DNA of 64,000 nucleotides from contig CAMLLO010000002.1 in the NCBI GenBank assembly GCA_946480915.1, positions 124,001 through 188,000 on the forward strand. Direction: 5' to 3'. This stretch comes from an uncultured Sphingobacteriaceae bacterium. GTDB lineage: Bacteria > Bacteroidota > Bacteroidia > Sphingobacteriales > Sphingobacteriaceae. The notes under the pieces are model-generated. The model was not told the origin of the DNA, did not search any database, and was given only the letters and a program-made list of their open reading frames with translations. Numbering within the stretch: position 1 is the first letter of the stretch; each line of letters opens with the position of its first letter. Shown piece by piece: positions 1-7,886 of the stretch. The translations under genes were made by a program, and so were the position numbers.

Positions 1-930
1 GAAGCAAAAAAAGAAAGCCTGATTAAAGGAGCTGTTGATTTTATAAACAAGCCTGTTGCCATGGAACAGATGCCGCAAATGTTTCGGAAGCTTGAAGACG
101 CATTAAACAGGCATCCTAAAAAAGTACTAATTATCGAGGAAAACCCTCAGCATGCCAAAGCGCTGGCCTATTTCCTAGAAACGTTTAATGTAAATTCTGA
201 AATAAAAAATTCAGTATCCGAAGGGATAACTACTCTCTTAAAAAATGATGCTGAGTGTGTTATTCTTGATATGGGCATCCCCGATCAGAACGCATACGAA
301 ACTTTAGACAGCATTAAAAAGAATCCCGGACTGGAAAACCTTCCGATCATTATTTTCACCGGAAAGAATCTGTCTAAAGCTGAAGAAACACGGCTGAAGT
401 ATTATGCAGATAGTATTGTGATGAAAACAGCACACTCGTACCAGCGAATATTGGATGAAGTTGCCGTTTTTCTTCATTTGGTGGAAGAAATGAAAGCGGA
501 TTCAAATCTTAATCCACCACGGAACATATTGGAGCTAAATGAGGTTTTGAGCGGCAAAACTGTTTTAATAGCAGATGACGATGTGAGGAACATTTTTTCG
601 CTGACCAAGGCACTTGAACCATTAAAGATGAAAATACTCTCGGCAACTGATGGACGCGAAGCCTTAAAGGTACTTGAGGATAACCCGCAAACAGATGTTG
701 TATTAATGGACATGATGATGCCTGAAATGGACGGTTATGAAAGCACGAAAAAGATCAGATCCAATCCTAAATTCAAAAACCTGCCAATATTGGCCGTCAC
801 AGCAAAAGCAATGGTAGGCGATCGCGAAAAATGCATCAAAGCAGGCGCCTCCGATTATATTTCAAAACCGGTAGATATCGACCAGCTGATATCACTTTTA
901 CGGGTTTGGTTGTATTATAAAGCAGTTTAG
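1..930 (+). CDS. Hybrid histidine kinase, C-terminal part with receiver domains (5' truncated)
   Basis: The reading frame is open from the first base, so the window starts inside a larger protein. The first 20 codons look like the end of one receiver domain (GAVDFINKPVA). A second receiver follows about 20 residues after the Met at position 61, with phospho-acceptor Asp in VILDMGIPD but an Asn/Glu-rich acidic pocket (IIEENPQ) instead of the usual Asp-Asp. A third, canonical receiver has ADDD, VVLMDMMMPEMDG and the Lys in ISKPVD. Several receivers in a row are typical of the C-terminus of large hybrid sensor kinases, whose kinase core would lie upstream of the window. The next gene, a lone receiver, starts 1 nt after the stop, so the genes are co-transcribed. 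A multi-receiver stand-alone protein starting at the Met at 61 is possible, but it would leave half a receiver unexplained. Confidence 0.85.
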   Translation, partial: EAKKESLIKGAVDFINKPVAMEQMPQMFRKLEDALNRHPKKVLIIEENPQHAKALAYFLETFNVNSEIKNSVSEGITTLLKNDAECVILDMGIPDQNAYETLDSIKKNPGLENLPIIIFTGKNLSKAEETRLKYYADSIVMKTAHSYQRILDEVAVFLHLVEEMKADSNLNPPRNILELNEVLSGKTVLIADDDVRNIFSLTKALEPLKMKILSATDGREALKVLEDNPQTDVVLMDMMMPEMDGYESTKKIRSNPKFKNLPILAVTAKAMVGDREKCIKAGASDYISKPVDIDQLISLLRVWLYYKAV

Positions 931-931
931 T

Positions 932-1303
932 ATGAACAAACATATTTTGATCATCGACGATGATTCAAAAAACATTTTTGCTTTACAAGCATTTTTGAAA
1001 GCTAAAAAGTTTTCCTGCATCTGTGCCACCAACGCCGCAGAAGGTATTTCGTTGGTAAAATCTGGTGAGCCAATTGGCATAATCCTTATGGATATGATGA
1101 TGCCTGACATGGATGGCTATGAAGCGATATCAGCAATCAGGGCGGACGATCAAATCGCTTCAATCCCTGTTATAGCAGTAACCGCCCAGGCAATGGTCGG
1201 CGATAGGGATAAATGCCTGAAAGCCGGCGCCAACGGATATATATCTAAACCGGTAAACATCGACCAATTATTGATACTTATTAAAGAGCATTTAAAAGAA
1301 TAA
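932..1303 (+). CDS. Single-domain response regulator (CheY-like)
   Basis: This 123-residue protein is a receiver domain with nothing attached. It has acidic residues in IIDDDS (9-12), phospho-acceptor Asp54 in ILMDMMMPDMDG, the conserved Thr in AVTAQAM, and Lys106 in YISKPV. It resembles the third receiver of the preceding protein closely (shared MMMPxMDGYE, AMVGDR and KCxKAGA), suggesting duplication. It starts 1 nt after the upstream stop and ends 4 nt before the CheR-like gene. With no output domain it probably relays phosphate within this cluster or works by protein contact. Confidence 0.93.
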   Translation: MNKHILIIDDDSKNIFALQAFLKAKKFSCICATNAAEGISLVKSGEPIGIILMDMMMPDMDGYEAISAIRADDQIASIPVIAVTAQAMVGDRDKCLKAGANGYISKPVNIDQLLILIKEHLKE

Positions 1304-1307
1304 CAAT

Positions 1308-2132
1308 TTGGAACACGGGCCCATACAAGATAAAGATTTAGAAGTTCTATTAAACGATTTATTTGAGAAATATGGCTACGATTTTACCGATTACTCAAAA
1401 GCGTCGATAAAGCGAAGAATAAATCGTCTGTTCTCGTTAGACAGGTTTCCGAGTTTTGCTGAGTTCCGGTATCATCTTAAATCTGACGAATCTTACTTTA
1501 AGCGGTTTATAGAGCAAATTACTGTTACTGTTACCGAAATGTTTCGAGATCCCTCATTTTATAAGATTTTGAGAGAACAGGTTTTACCTGTGTTAGGGAC
1601 CTATCCGCATATTCGTATATGGCACGCCGGATGCTCCACAGGCGAAGAGGTTTATTCAATGGCGATCTTACTAAAAGAAGCCAATCTGTTTGAAAAATCG
1701 TTAATATATGCAACCGATATAAATCAGGCTGTTTTAGAAAAAGCGAGCAAAGGTATTTTTGCATTGGCAAACATGAAACAATATTCTGAAAACTATATTT
1801 TATCGGGTGGTAAAGAAGATTTTTCGAAGTATTATACCGCAATGTATGATAAGGTTAAGTTCGATGAAGACTTAAACCGCAAAATGATCTTTTCAATGCA
1901 TAACCTTGTATCAGACCGTTCATTTAACGAATTCCAGTTAATTTTATGCAGGAATGTTCTGATCTACTTTGACAAAGCCCTACAAATCAACGTTTTCAAA
2001 TTATTTGAAGAGAGCCTTGAAAGTTTGGGATATTTGGCCCTGGGAGCTAAAGAAACACTTCGATTTTCTGAAGTTGCACACAAGTTTAAACCTGTGGATG
2101 TCAAAGAAAAAATATGGCGAAAAGTAGCTTAG
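1308..2132 (+). CDS. CheR-type protein-glutamate O-methyltransferase
   Basis: This 274-residue protein has the CheR layout: an N-terminal helical region (about 1-75), then a SAM-dependent methyltransferase domain with TEMFRDPSFY, the SAM-binding stretch IWHAGCSTGEEVYS (104-117), and LILCRNVLIYF. The family methylates glutamates on chemoreceptor-type sensors using S-adenosylmethionine. The start is a TTG 4 nt after the receiver stop, and no in-frame ATG lies nearby that keeps the N-terminal domain. No methyl-accepting chemoreceptor or CheA is visible in the window, so the substrate is more likely the upstream sensor kinase or a distant protein; that is inference. Confidence 0.9.
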   Translation: MEHGPIQDKDLEVLLNDLFEKYGYDFTDYSKASIKRRINRLFSLDRFPSFAEFRYHLKSDESYFKRFIEQITVTVTEMFRDPSFYKILREQVLPVLGTYPHIRIWHAGCSTGEEVYSMAILLKEANLFEKSLIYATDINQAVLEKASKGIFALANMKQYSENYILSGGKEDFSKYYTAMYDKVKFDEDLNRKMIFSMHNLVSDRSFNEFQLILCRNVLIYFDKALQINVFKLFEESLESLGYLALGAKETLRFSEVAHKFKPVDVKEKIWRKVA

Positions 2133-2300
2133 TTCGGCTAAAGGAAATGATTTTGACTATCTCACGTACCTTTAGAAAGTAGTGACAATAATTAAAGCAT
2201 TTATTTCACCGGAATACTGATATAGCTTATACTTTTGCGGAGCGAACCGATGTTCAATCTGACTGGCTGCGAGATGAGTAGAACTAGTTAAAAATTCATA

Positions 2301-2909
2301 ATGAGATATATACGAGAAACCGGAGATTTAAAAGGCATAAAAGTACTTGTTATAGGCGGATCTGCAGGAAGTATTGAGGTTATAGTAAAGATCCTGAAAA
2401 AGTTAGAAAAGGATTTAGCTATTGCAATCATCATTATAATTCATAGAAAAAGCACATCAGATGCAAGCCTGACTAATCTTTTCAATAGCAGATCTGCTGT
2501 TGAAGTAACTGAAGCAGACGAAAAAGAAGAAATTTTACAAGGACGAATCTACCTGGCTCCGGCTAATTATCATTTGCTGATTGAAACCGACCATACATTT
2601 TCACTTGACACTTCAGAAAAAGTAGAATTCTCTCGCCCAAGTATCGATGTAACGTTTCAGTCAGCTGCGGATGTATACGGCGAATCTCTTGCAGCTCTAT
2701 TGCTGTCGGGGGCAAATTCAGACGGTTCTGAAGGTCTTTTAACAATTGCCAACACCGGAGGCTTAACTATTGTACAGAATCCGGAATCTGCAGAGGTTGG
2801 ATTTATGCCGAAAGCCGCGATTTTCAAAACGGTGGTCGACTACGTCCTCGAAACAGATGACTTACCCGATTTCGTAAATAAGCTTTCCGCGGCTCAGCTT
2901 TCAGAATAG
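2301..2909 (+). CDS. CheB-type methylesterase, catalytic domain only
   Basis: At 202 residues this is just the CheB esterase/deamidase domain, without the usual N-terminal receiver. The expected catalytic triad is visible: Ser21 in IGGSAGS, His48 in IIHRKS, and Asp141 in SGANSDGSEGL. It would remove methyl groups added by a CheR enzyme, and such an enzyme is encoded just upstream (168 nt gap). The gene may have its own transcript, since the gap is larger than between the preceding genes. Its last 16 nt overlap the 3' end of the convergent lysA. Confidence 0.88.
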   Translation: MRYIRETGDLKGIKVLVIGGSAGSIEVIVKILKKLEKDLAIAIIIIIHRKSTSDASLTNLFNSRSAVEVTEADEKEEILQGRIYLAPANYHLLIETDHTFSLDTSEKVEFSRPSIDVTFQSAADVYGESLAALLLSGANSDGSEGLLTIANTGGLTIVQNPESAEVGFMPKAAIFKTVVDYVLETDDLPDFVNKLSAAQLSE

Positions 2910-4057
2910 AGACTTTGCACTTGTTCGCGCAAGTTATATTTTGAAGCCATTACTTCGCCATACGCTCCGGCAGTTCTAATTGCAATAAAATCTCCACGGA
3001 AAGATTCGGGCATTTCTACTTCTTTACCAAAGCAATCAGTCGACTCGCAGATCGGACCAACGATGTCGTATTTTAGCTCCGATTTTTGATCTTGAGGCCG
3101 GGATATATTTTCAATTTTATGGTAAGCCTGGTAAAGTGCCGGACGCATTAATTCTGTCATTCCAGCATCCAAAACAAGGAAATGTTTTTTAATGCCATTT
3201 TTTACATACAAAACCCGACTTATTAAACTACCACAGTGAGCAACTAAGGCTCTTCCCAATTCAAAATGGATTTCCTGTCCCGGCTTACGTTCCAAAAACT
3301 CATTGAATATTTTAAAATATTCTTCAAAATCGGCGATGGGTTTTTCATCAGGATTATGATAATCGATGCCTAAACCGCCCCCGACATTAAGTATATGAAG
3401 AATAAATCCACGCTCTTCGAACCACTCTTTAATTTCGTTTACCTTTACGCAAAGGCTTTTAAACACATTCAAATTCGTAATCTGAGAACCTATATGAAAA
3501 TGAATGCCGGTTAAGCTAAGATTTTTAGAGCGCTTTAAGACTTCGGCACATGCGGGCAGATCCCATTGATTTACACCAAATTTATTTTCTTCTAAACCGG
3601 TTGTAATGTTATGGTGGGTATAAGCATCGACATTGGGATTGATGCGAATCGCAACCCGTGCGGTTTTACCGACCTTTGCCGCCAACTCATTGATAACTTC
3701 TAACTCTTGAATAGATTCGATATTAAAACAAAATATATCTTGTTCAAGGGCTTCAATAATTTCCCTATCGGATTTACCCACGCCAGCGAAAACCACCTTT
3801 TCAGGTGAAAAACCAATTTCAATTGCTTTTTTTACTTCGTTCCCACTTACGCAATCAGCACCAAATCCTGCTTCACGTATCATTTTAATCACCTTTTCAT
3901 TAAAGTTGGCTTTCATCGCATAATGCACATGAAAATCGTATTTATCGGCCGCAGCCTTGCAAGCAGATAAGGTCTGCTGCAAAAGATTGAGGTCGTAATA
4001 ATAAAAGGGTGTTTCTACTGATTGGAAACGATTTAAAGTATCTGAATTAAACATCAC
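2894..4057 (-). CDS. lysA: Diaminopimelate decarboxylase
   Basis: This 387-residue protein is a fold-III (alanine-racemase-like) PLP enzyme. The PLP lysine is Lys49 in HYAMKAN, the phosphate-binding glycine loop is NVGGGLGIDY, and the C-terminal domain has the substrate-binding CESTDCFG motif. The reaction is decarboxylation of meso-diaminopimelate to L-lysine, the last step of lysine synthesis. The gene lies downstream of lysC on the same strand with a 113-nt gap containing a hairpin. The first codons read MMFNSDTL; either Met could be the start. Confidence 0.95.
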   Translation of the reverse strand: MMFNSDTLNRFQSVETPFYYYDLNLLQQTLSACKAAADKYDFHVHYAMKANFNEKVIKMIREAGFGADCVSGNEVKKAIEIGFSPEKVVFAGVGKSDREIIEALEQDIFCFNIESIQELEVINELAAKVGKTARVAIRINPNVDAYTHHNITTGLEENKFGVNQWDLPACAEVLKRSKNLSLTGIHFHIGSQITNLNVFKSLCVKVNEIKEWFEERGFILHILNVGGGLGIDYHNPDEKPIADFEEYFKIFNEFLERKPGQEIHFELGRALVAHCGSLISRVLYVKNGIKKHFLVLDAGMTELMRPALYQAYHKIENISRPQDQKSELKYDIVGPICESTDCFGKEVEMPESFRGDFIAIRTAGAYGEVMASKYNLREQVQSLYSES

Positions 4058-4096
4058 TTAATATAAATCCCTTTCGGGGTTGCGAATTATTTGCGA

Positions 4097-4130
4097 GAAG
4101 CTTTCCCTGAATCCGAGGAAAGCTTCTTTT
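4097..4130. terminator. Hairpin between lysC and lysA
   Basis: A perfect 10-bp inverted repeat, GAAGCTTTCC and GGAAAGCTTC, is separated by 10 nt and followed on the plus strand by TTTT. It lies between the end of lysC and the start of lysA, both on the minus strand. In the lysC-to-lysA direction it has no U-run, so it may act as a processing or partial termination site rather than a full stop. Confidence 0.45.
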
Positions 4131-4170
4131 ATGAGACTCCGAAAAACACGGAACCAAGGGTTACGTTGCC

Positions 4171-5481
4171 TTAAAACAACCTGCTGTGTAAACTTCTTAA
4201 AGCTTCAGTTTTATCTGCGGTATCTACCAACACCGAAATATTATAATGACTTGCACCATAAGAGATCATACGGATTGAGATATGTTTTATTGCCTCAAAA
4301 ACTCTTGCTGCATAGCCATGAGATTCGTAGGAGAAATCGCCCACCACACATATTATGCTTTGATCCGTAGTCACCTCAACACTTCCAAAATCCTCTAAAG
4401 CTTTTACAATATCGGCAAGATAACGAGTATCATCAATAGTAACAGCGACAGCAACTTCAGAAGTTGTGATCATATCTATCGGTGTTTTATAACGCTCAAA
4501 AATCTCGAATACTTTTCTTAAAAAGCCGTAAGCCAAAAGCATGCGACTTGATTGAATCCGTATTGACGTAATTCCGTCTTTCGCTGCAATTGATTTTATT
4601 TCATTCTTCGCACTCTCGTTTGTAATTAAGGTTCCAGGTGCAGAAGGTTCCATGGTATTTAACAATCTTACCGGAATTTTATATTTCTGTGCCGGGAATA
4701 CGCTTTGAGGATGCAGAATTTTAGCTCCGAAATAGGCAAGCTCGGCTGCTTCTTCAAATGATAACTGGGCAATAGGCTTTGTTCCTTTAACGATGCGAGG
4801 ATCGTTATTGTGCATTCCATCAATATCAGTCCAGATTTGGACTTCGTCTGCTTTGATTGCAGCGCCAATTAAGGAGGCTGTATAATCACTTCCTCCTCTG
4901 CGAAGATTGTCGATTTCGCCGAACGAATTTCTGCAAATGTACCCCTGCGTTATAAACAAGGTGTTATCAGGATGTGCGTCGAGCAAATGTTGAAGGTGTG
5001 ATCCGATATAGTCGACTAAAGGCTCATTATCTTCGTCAATTTTCATGAAATCTAAAGCAGCAAGTAATACAGACTTCACTCCAATTTCTGAAAGATAAAA
5101 ATGGTACAAGGTTGTCGAAAGTAATTCTCCTTGTGCAAGTATAATTTTCTCTTCGACAGGGGTAAAAAGTTCGGATGCGTACGAACCGATTAAAGTAAAA
5201 TGATAATCTATCAGCTCCCTTCCATTTTTTATGCCCTCTTCGGTTGAAAACAGCTCGTTTACAAAAACTTTATACTTTTCATAAAGTGCATCAGTAAGCT
5301 CCTTTGCTTTACGTTTATCTCCGTCTAAAAAAGCCTGAGATATTTCCACAAGACTATTTGTAGTTCCGGACACAGCCGAAAGAACAACGATTTGTTTTTG
5401 CTTCGGATCGATGATGTTTAATAAACTTTTCATCCTTTCCGGGCTTCCTACTGACGTACCTCCAAATTTTAAAATCTTCAT
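4171..5481 (-). CDS. lysC: Aspartate kinase, monofunctional
   Basis: This 436-residue protein opens with KFGGTSVGSPERM, the amino-acid-kinase nucleotide-binding signature, and contains RGGSDYTASL and WTDIDGMHNNDPR, both diagnostic of aspartokinase. The C-terminal third (about residues 300-436) has the spacing of two ACT domains, which normally sense lysine or threonine. There is no homoserine dehydrogenase domain. It catalyses the first step from aspartate toward diaminopimelate and lysine, which fits lysA immediately downstream. The 240-nt leader between this gene and the divergent 5724 gene shows no recognisable lysine riboswitch. Confidence 0.95.
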   Translation of the reverse strand: MKILKFGGTSVGSPERMKSLLNIIDPKQKQIVVLSAVSGTTNSLVEISQAFLDGDKRKAKELTDALYEKYKVFVNELFSTEEGIKNGRELIDYHFTLIGSYASELFTPVEEKIILAQGELLSTTLYHFYLSEIGVKSVLLAALDFMKIDEDNEPLVDYIGSHLQHLLDAHPDNTLFITQGYICRNSFGEIDNLRRGGSDYTASLIGAAIKADEVQIWTDIDGMHNNDPRIVKGTKPIAQLSFEEAAELAYFGAKILHPQSVFPAQKYKIPVRLLNTMEPSAPGTLITNESAKNEIKSIAAKDGITSIRIQSSRMLLAYGFLRKVFEIFERYKTPIDMITTSEVAVAVTIDDTRYLADIVKALEDFGSVEVTTDQSIICVVGDFSYESHGYAARVFEAIKHISIRMISYGASHYNISVLVDTADKTEALRSLHSRLF

Positions 5482-5723
5482 TTGAACTAATATTTCTTTG
5501 TGTATGAAAGAGCCTGCATATAAAAAATCACAGGAAAATTCAATTTAATGGTTAAACTCATTAAGTCAGAAATTGATTCTGATTATCGGGCGCAAAATTA
5601 GTTAAATGCTTGATATTATAATGCCCGGAAGAAAATTCTTTGTCATTTAAAATTTGAAAAAAAACATGATAAAACCGAAACCAAATCTGAGGTAGTTTGT
5701 AATTTATTAAAAGCCAATTTCAA

Positions 5724-5921
5724 ATGAACAGGTCTAAATTTTTCGAGAAAACCGACAGAGATTTAATCAGTGCGTTTTCGGATGACGAACTTAACTATTG
5801 GTCTCTTAAATGGGGTGTTTCAAAAGAAACGATTAAGAGTGCAATTAAAGCATCTGGGTGCAACTCAGTATCCAAAGTCTACACCTATCTGGTAAATGCA
5901 AACAAGCTGCAATTTAGTTAA
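5724..5921 (+). CDS. DUF3606-type small protein
   Basis: This 65-residue soluble protein with the pattern DRDLIS...ELNYWSLKWGVSKETIKSAIKASG...VSKVYTYL resembles the DUF3606 family of short helical proteins found in Bacteroidota and Proteobacteria. Their function is unknown. The gene stands alone, divergent from lysC, and is followed within 20 nt by a strong terminator. A DNA-binding role has been guessed from the helix-turn-helix-like shape, but nothing here proves it. Confidence 0.7.
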   Translation: MNRSKFFEKTDRDLISAFSDDELNYWSLKWGVSKETIKSAIKASGCNSVSKVYTYLVNANKLQFS

Positions 5922-5940
5922 AGGATTAAGCTATTTCGAG

Positions 5941-5973
5941 ATCCTGCAGAGACCCACTGCGGGATTTTTTTTT
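5941..5973 (+). terminator. Rho-independent terminator after the DUF3606 gene
   Basis: Stem ATCCTGCAG / CTGCGGGAT (one G-T pair) with a 7-nt loop is followed directly by a run of T. It lies 19 nt after the stop of the upstream small gene. Confidence 0.85.
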
Positions 5974-6108
5974 GTCTGTTTTTCCGAAGAAAACCTCTCC
6001 GGATAAAGAGCTCGAAATGTTTATAATCAGCGGCAGATCTGATGAAAATCACCCTGTAAAAAGGCTCTAGCACCTATCTTTATTGATCAATTAAAAAAAC
6101 TTTTTTTT

Positions 6109-6498
6109 ATGAAAAAGTTCTTTTTAGTGCTTGGTTTAGTGATTCTGTTCACAAGCGCAGTGCAAGCGCAAGACACTACCGTTAAAGAGGGAGAGCGAAA
6201 GGATAGTATTCAACAGCAGGATAGAATGCATCAGGAAGAATACCTGCTATTTGAAGGCGGCAAGCTATACTGGATGCAAAAAGGGGTGCGGTTTGAAGTT
6301 AAAAATCAAATAATATTAAATAACGGCACCGTGCTTAATCCAAATGGCTCGTATCATATAAAAATTCACGACAACTTTCAATTAGCAAATGGCGAATGCT
6401 TCGATTTGAGCGGAAATCGCTACCGGAATGAGGAGATGTTTAATCAAAAACGAATGATAAAAAAAGCGGACATAGAAGACTCCCGTGAGGCACAATAA
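6109..6498 (+). CDS. Secreted DUF6799-like protein
   Basis: This 129-residue protein has a clear signal peptide (MKKFFLVLGLVILFTSAVQAQ, cleaved after AQA). The mature part contains two copies of a short beta-type unit: GGKLYWMQKGVRFEV...ILNNGTVLNPNGSY, then IHDNFQLANGECFDLSGN. This matches the remembered DUF6799 pattern of repeated 'amount/gauge' beta hairpins in Sphingobacteriaceae exported proteins. The role is unknown; it is probably periplasmic. It appears monocistronic. Confidence 0.65.
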   Translation: MKKFFLVLGLVILFTSAVQAQDTTVKEGERKDSIQQQDRMHQEEYLLFEGGKLYWMQKGVRFEVKNQIILNNGTVLNPNGSYHIKIHDNFQLANGECFDLSGNRYRNEEMFNQKRMIKKADIEDSREAQ

Positions 6499-6600
6499 AA
6501 CCCTGCTGAGAGCGATAAGCCTGCCGACAAAAAAGCTCCGGAGGTTATGAAGGGCATAAGATTAGCTCATGCCCGAATAAAATCACCTCCTCTAAAGCAT

Positions 6601-7038
6601 TTACTTGATCATAATTTCTCTGGGTTGCATTTTTGCCTCTTCCTTTTTCGGAATTGCTATTTTTAATACCCCATCCACATATTCGGCTGCAATATTTGCA
6701 TTATCCGCAGATTCTGGCAATGTAAATGAGCGCACAAACGACGAATAATTATATTCTCTTTTACTGTAAGTTTTGTTCTGTTCGGCGTTTTCGGAAGGTT
6801 TTTCTACCGAAATATTCAGCATGTTTTTATCCAGATTTAATTTAAAGTCTTCTTTCTTTAAACCCGGAGCTCCCAGTTCAATTTCGTAATTTTCTTCCGT
6901 TTCGCAGACGTTTACTGCCGGAACTCTAGATACCATTCGATCAGAAATAAAGGAATCATTAAAATAGGATTCGAAAAGATCGCTAAATGGGTTCAATACA
7001 TTGCGATTGCTACCCTCGTTAAATTTTACCAGTGCCAT
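6601..7038 (-). CDS. Small heat-shock protein (Hsp20/alpha-crystallin)
   Basis: This 145-residue protein has an alpha-crystallin domain at about residues 40-135, including GAPGLKKEDFKLNLDKNML and the C-terminal strand GVLKIAIPK. It ends with an I-x-I type tail (REIMIK). The family forms oligomeric ATP-independent holdases that bind unfolding proteins in the cytoplasm. An unusually good ribosome-binding site for this phylum (AAGGAGG, 7 nt before the ATG) precedes the start. The divergent neighbour at 7286 has an equally strong site. Confidence 0.95.
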   Translation of the reverse strand: MALVKFNEGSNRNVLNPFSDLFESYFNDSFISDRMVSRVPAVNVCETEENYEIELGAPGLKKEDFKLNLDKNMLNISVEKPSENAEQNKTYSKREYNYSSFVRSFTLPESADNANIAAEYVDGVLKIAIPKKEEAKMQPREIMIK

Positions 7039-7045
7039 ATCATAT

Positions 7046-7053
7046 CCTCCTTG
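7046..7053 (-). promoter_or_regulatory. Strong Shine-Dalgarno site for hsp20
   Basis: On the minus strand CAAGGAGG lies 7 nt upstream of the hsp20 ATG. This fixes the start at MALVKF. Consensus Shine-Dalgarno sites are scarce in the rest of the window. Confidence 0.75.
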
Positions 7054-7103
7054 TTTTTACAGGCCATTGTTTAAACCTGAAATTAAAACAATCCGGCTGG
7101 CCT

Positions 7104-7157
7104 CGTGGTTCCAAAAATTTTCAATTAATTGTTGAATTTTTCTGGTTTTTCACCACG
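7104..7157. promoter_or_regulatory. Nested inverted repeat in the hsp20/DUF2267 intergenic region
   Basis: The outer arms CGTGGT (7104-7109) and ACCACG (7152-7157) enclose an imperfect AT-rich palindrome (AAAAATTTTCAA to TTGTTGAATTTTT, 7113-7141). It lies 66 nt upstream of hsp20 and about 130 nt upstream of the DUF2267 gene. It could be an operator or a leader-RNA structure; no known heat-shock element such as CIRCE was recognised. Confidence 0.35.
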
Positions 7158-7270
7158 TAAAAACAACATAAATTTTGCTAAAAAAGCGGCTTATACCCGA
7201 ACTGTAAAAATCGTAAACATTTACAGACAGGATCAGTTCAAAAAGAGACCCGGCGAATCAAAAATTAATT

Positions 7271-7278
7271 AAAGGAGG
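7271..7278 (+). promoter_or_regulatory. Strong Shine-Dalgarno site for the DUF2267 gene
   Basis: AAAGGAGG is followed by 7 nt and then the ATG at 7286, mirroring the hsp20 site across the intergenic region. Confidence 0.75.
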
Positions 7279-7285
7279 CAAAATC

Positions 7286-7714
7286 ATGGAATCGCATTTC
7301 GAAAATTATGCAAAAGAAGGCAATGAATTTATTAATGAAGTAGCTGACCAATTAGGTACTCCGGGTGATACCGGACATGCATTCAGGGTAACCCAGGCAG
7401 TTTTTAATGCACTGCGCGACCGAATAATGGTTGAAGAATCAATGCATTTAATTTCTGAACTACCGATGGTACTAAAGGCCATGTATGTAAATGGGTGGAA
7501 CATTTCAAAAGAACGCAAGCACTCTTCTACCCGAGATGATTTTTTGAGTGATATCTGGAACGAAACCCAAACAGCCGATGCTGATTTTGGAAGCAATCCG
7601 GAAGAAGAAGTTAGAGCTGTTTTCAGGGCAATAAAAAGCTGTATATCGGCAGGAGAAATGGAACATGTAAGAGGTCAGTTAACACCTGAAATTGCTCAGC
7701 TGATAGAGGCCTAA
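7286..7714 (+). CDS. DUF2267 domain protein
   Basis: This 142-residue soluble, largely helical protein has the DUF2267 hallmarks: an early GDTGHAFRVTQAVFNALRDR stretch, then LPMVLKAMYVNGW, and a C-terminal AVFRAIKSCISAGEMEHVRGQL. The family often sits with stress genes and has been linked by annotation to colicin/ion-channel-like helices, but its biochemical role is unknown. Here it is divergent from hsp20 and shares its strong ribosome-binding site, which suggests a common stress response. The start is fixed by that site. Confidence 0.8.
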   Translation: MESHFENYAKEGNEFINEVADQLGTPGDTGHAFRVTQAVFNALRDRIMVEESMHLISELPMVLKAMYVNGWNISKERKHSSTRDDFLSDIWNETQTADADFGSNPEEEVRAVFRAIKSCISAGEMEHVRGQLTPEIAQLIEA

Positions 7715-7886
7715 GAAATCTTTTTGAGATCTGCAAAGACAATAGTACCGAGTTTAACGAGGGGGATTTTTATTTAAACTACTAAAAGGTCAAAATGAGG
7801 TATAACTATTGATAGAATCGAACATCACCCGTACCGAATTGTGAATTCAACTATATGAGATCATAATTTGGCGAGCTAAAGAACGT

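Noticed and set aside
4080..4370. Plus-strand open frame of 96 codons
   Set aside because: It lies antisense to the lysC 3' end and the lysC/lysA spacer, with no recognisable protein family and atypical composition.
5482..5723. Possible lysine riboswitch upstream of lysC
   Set aside because: No conserved L-box structure was recognisable; the only feature is a weak imperfect hairpin around 5587-5630.
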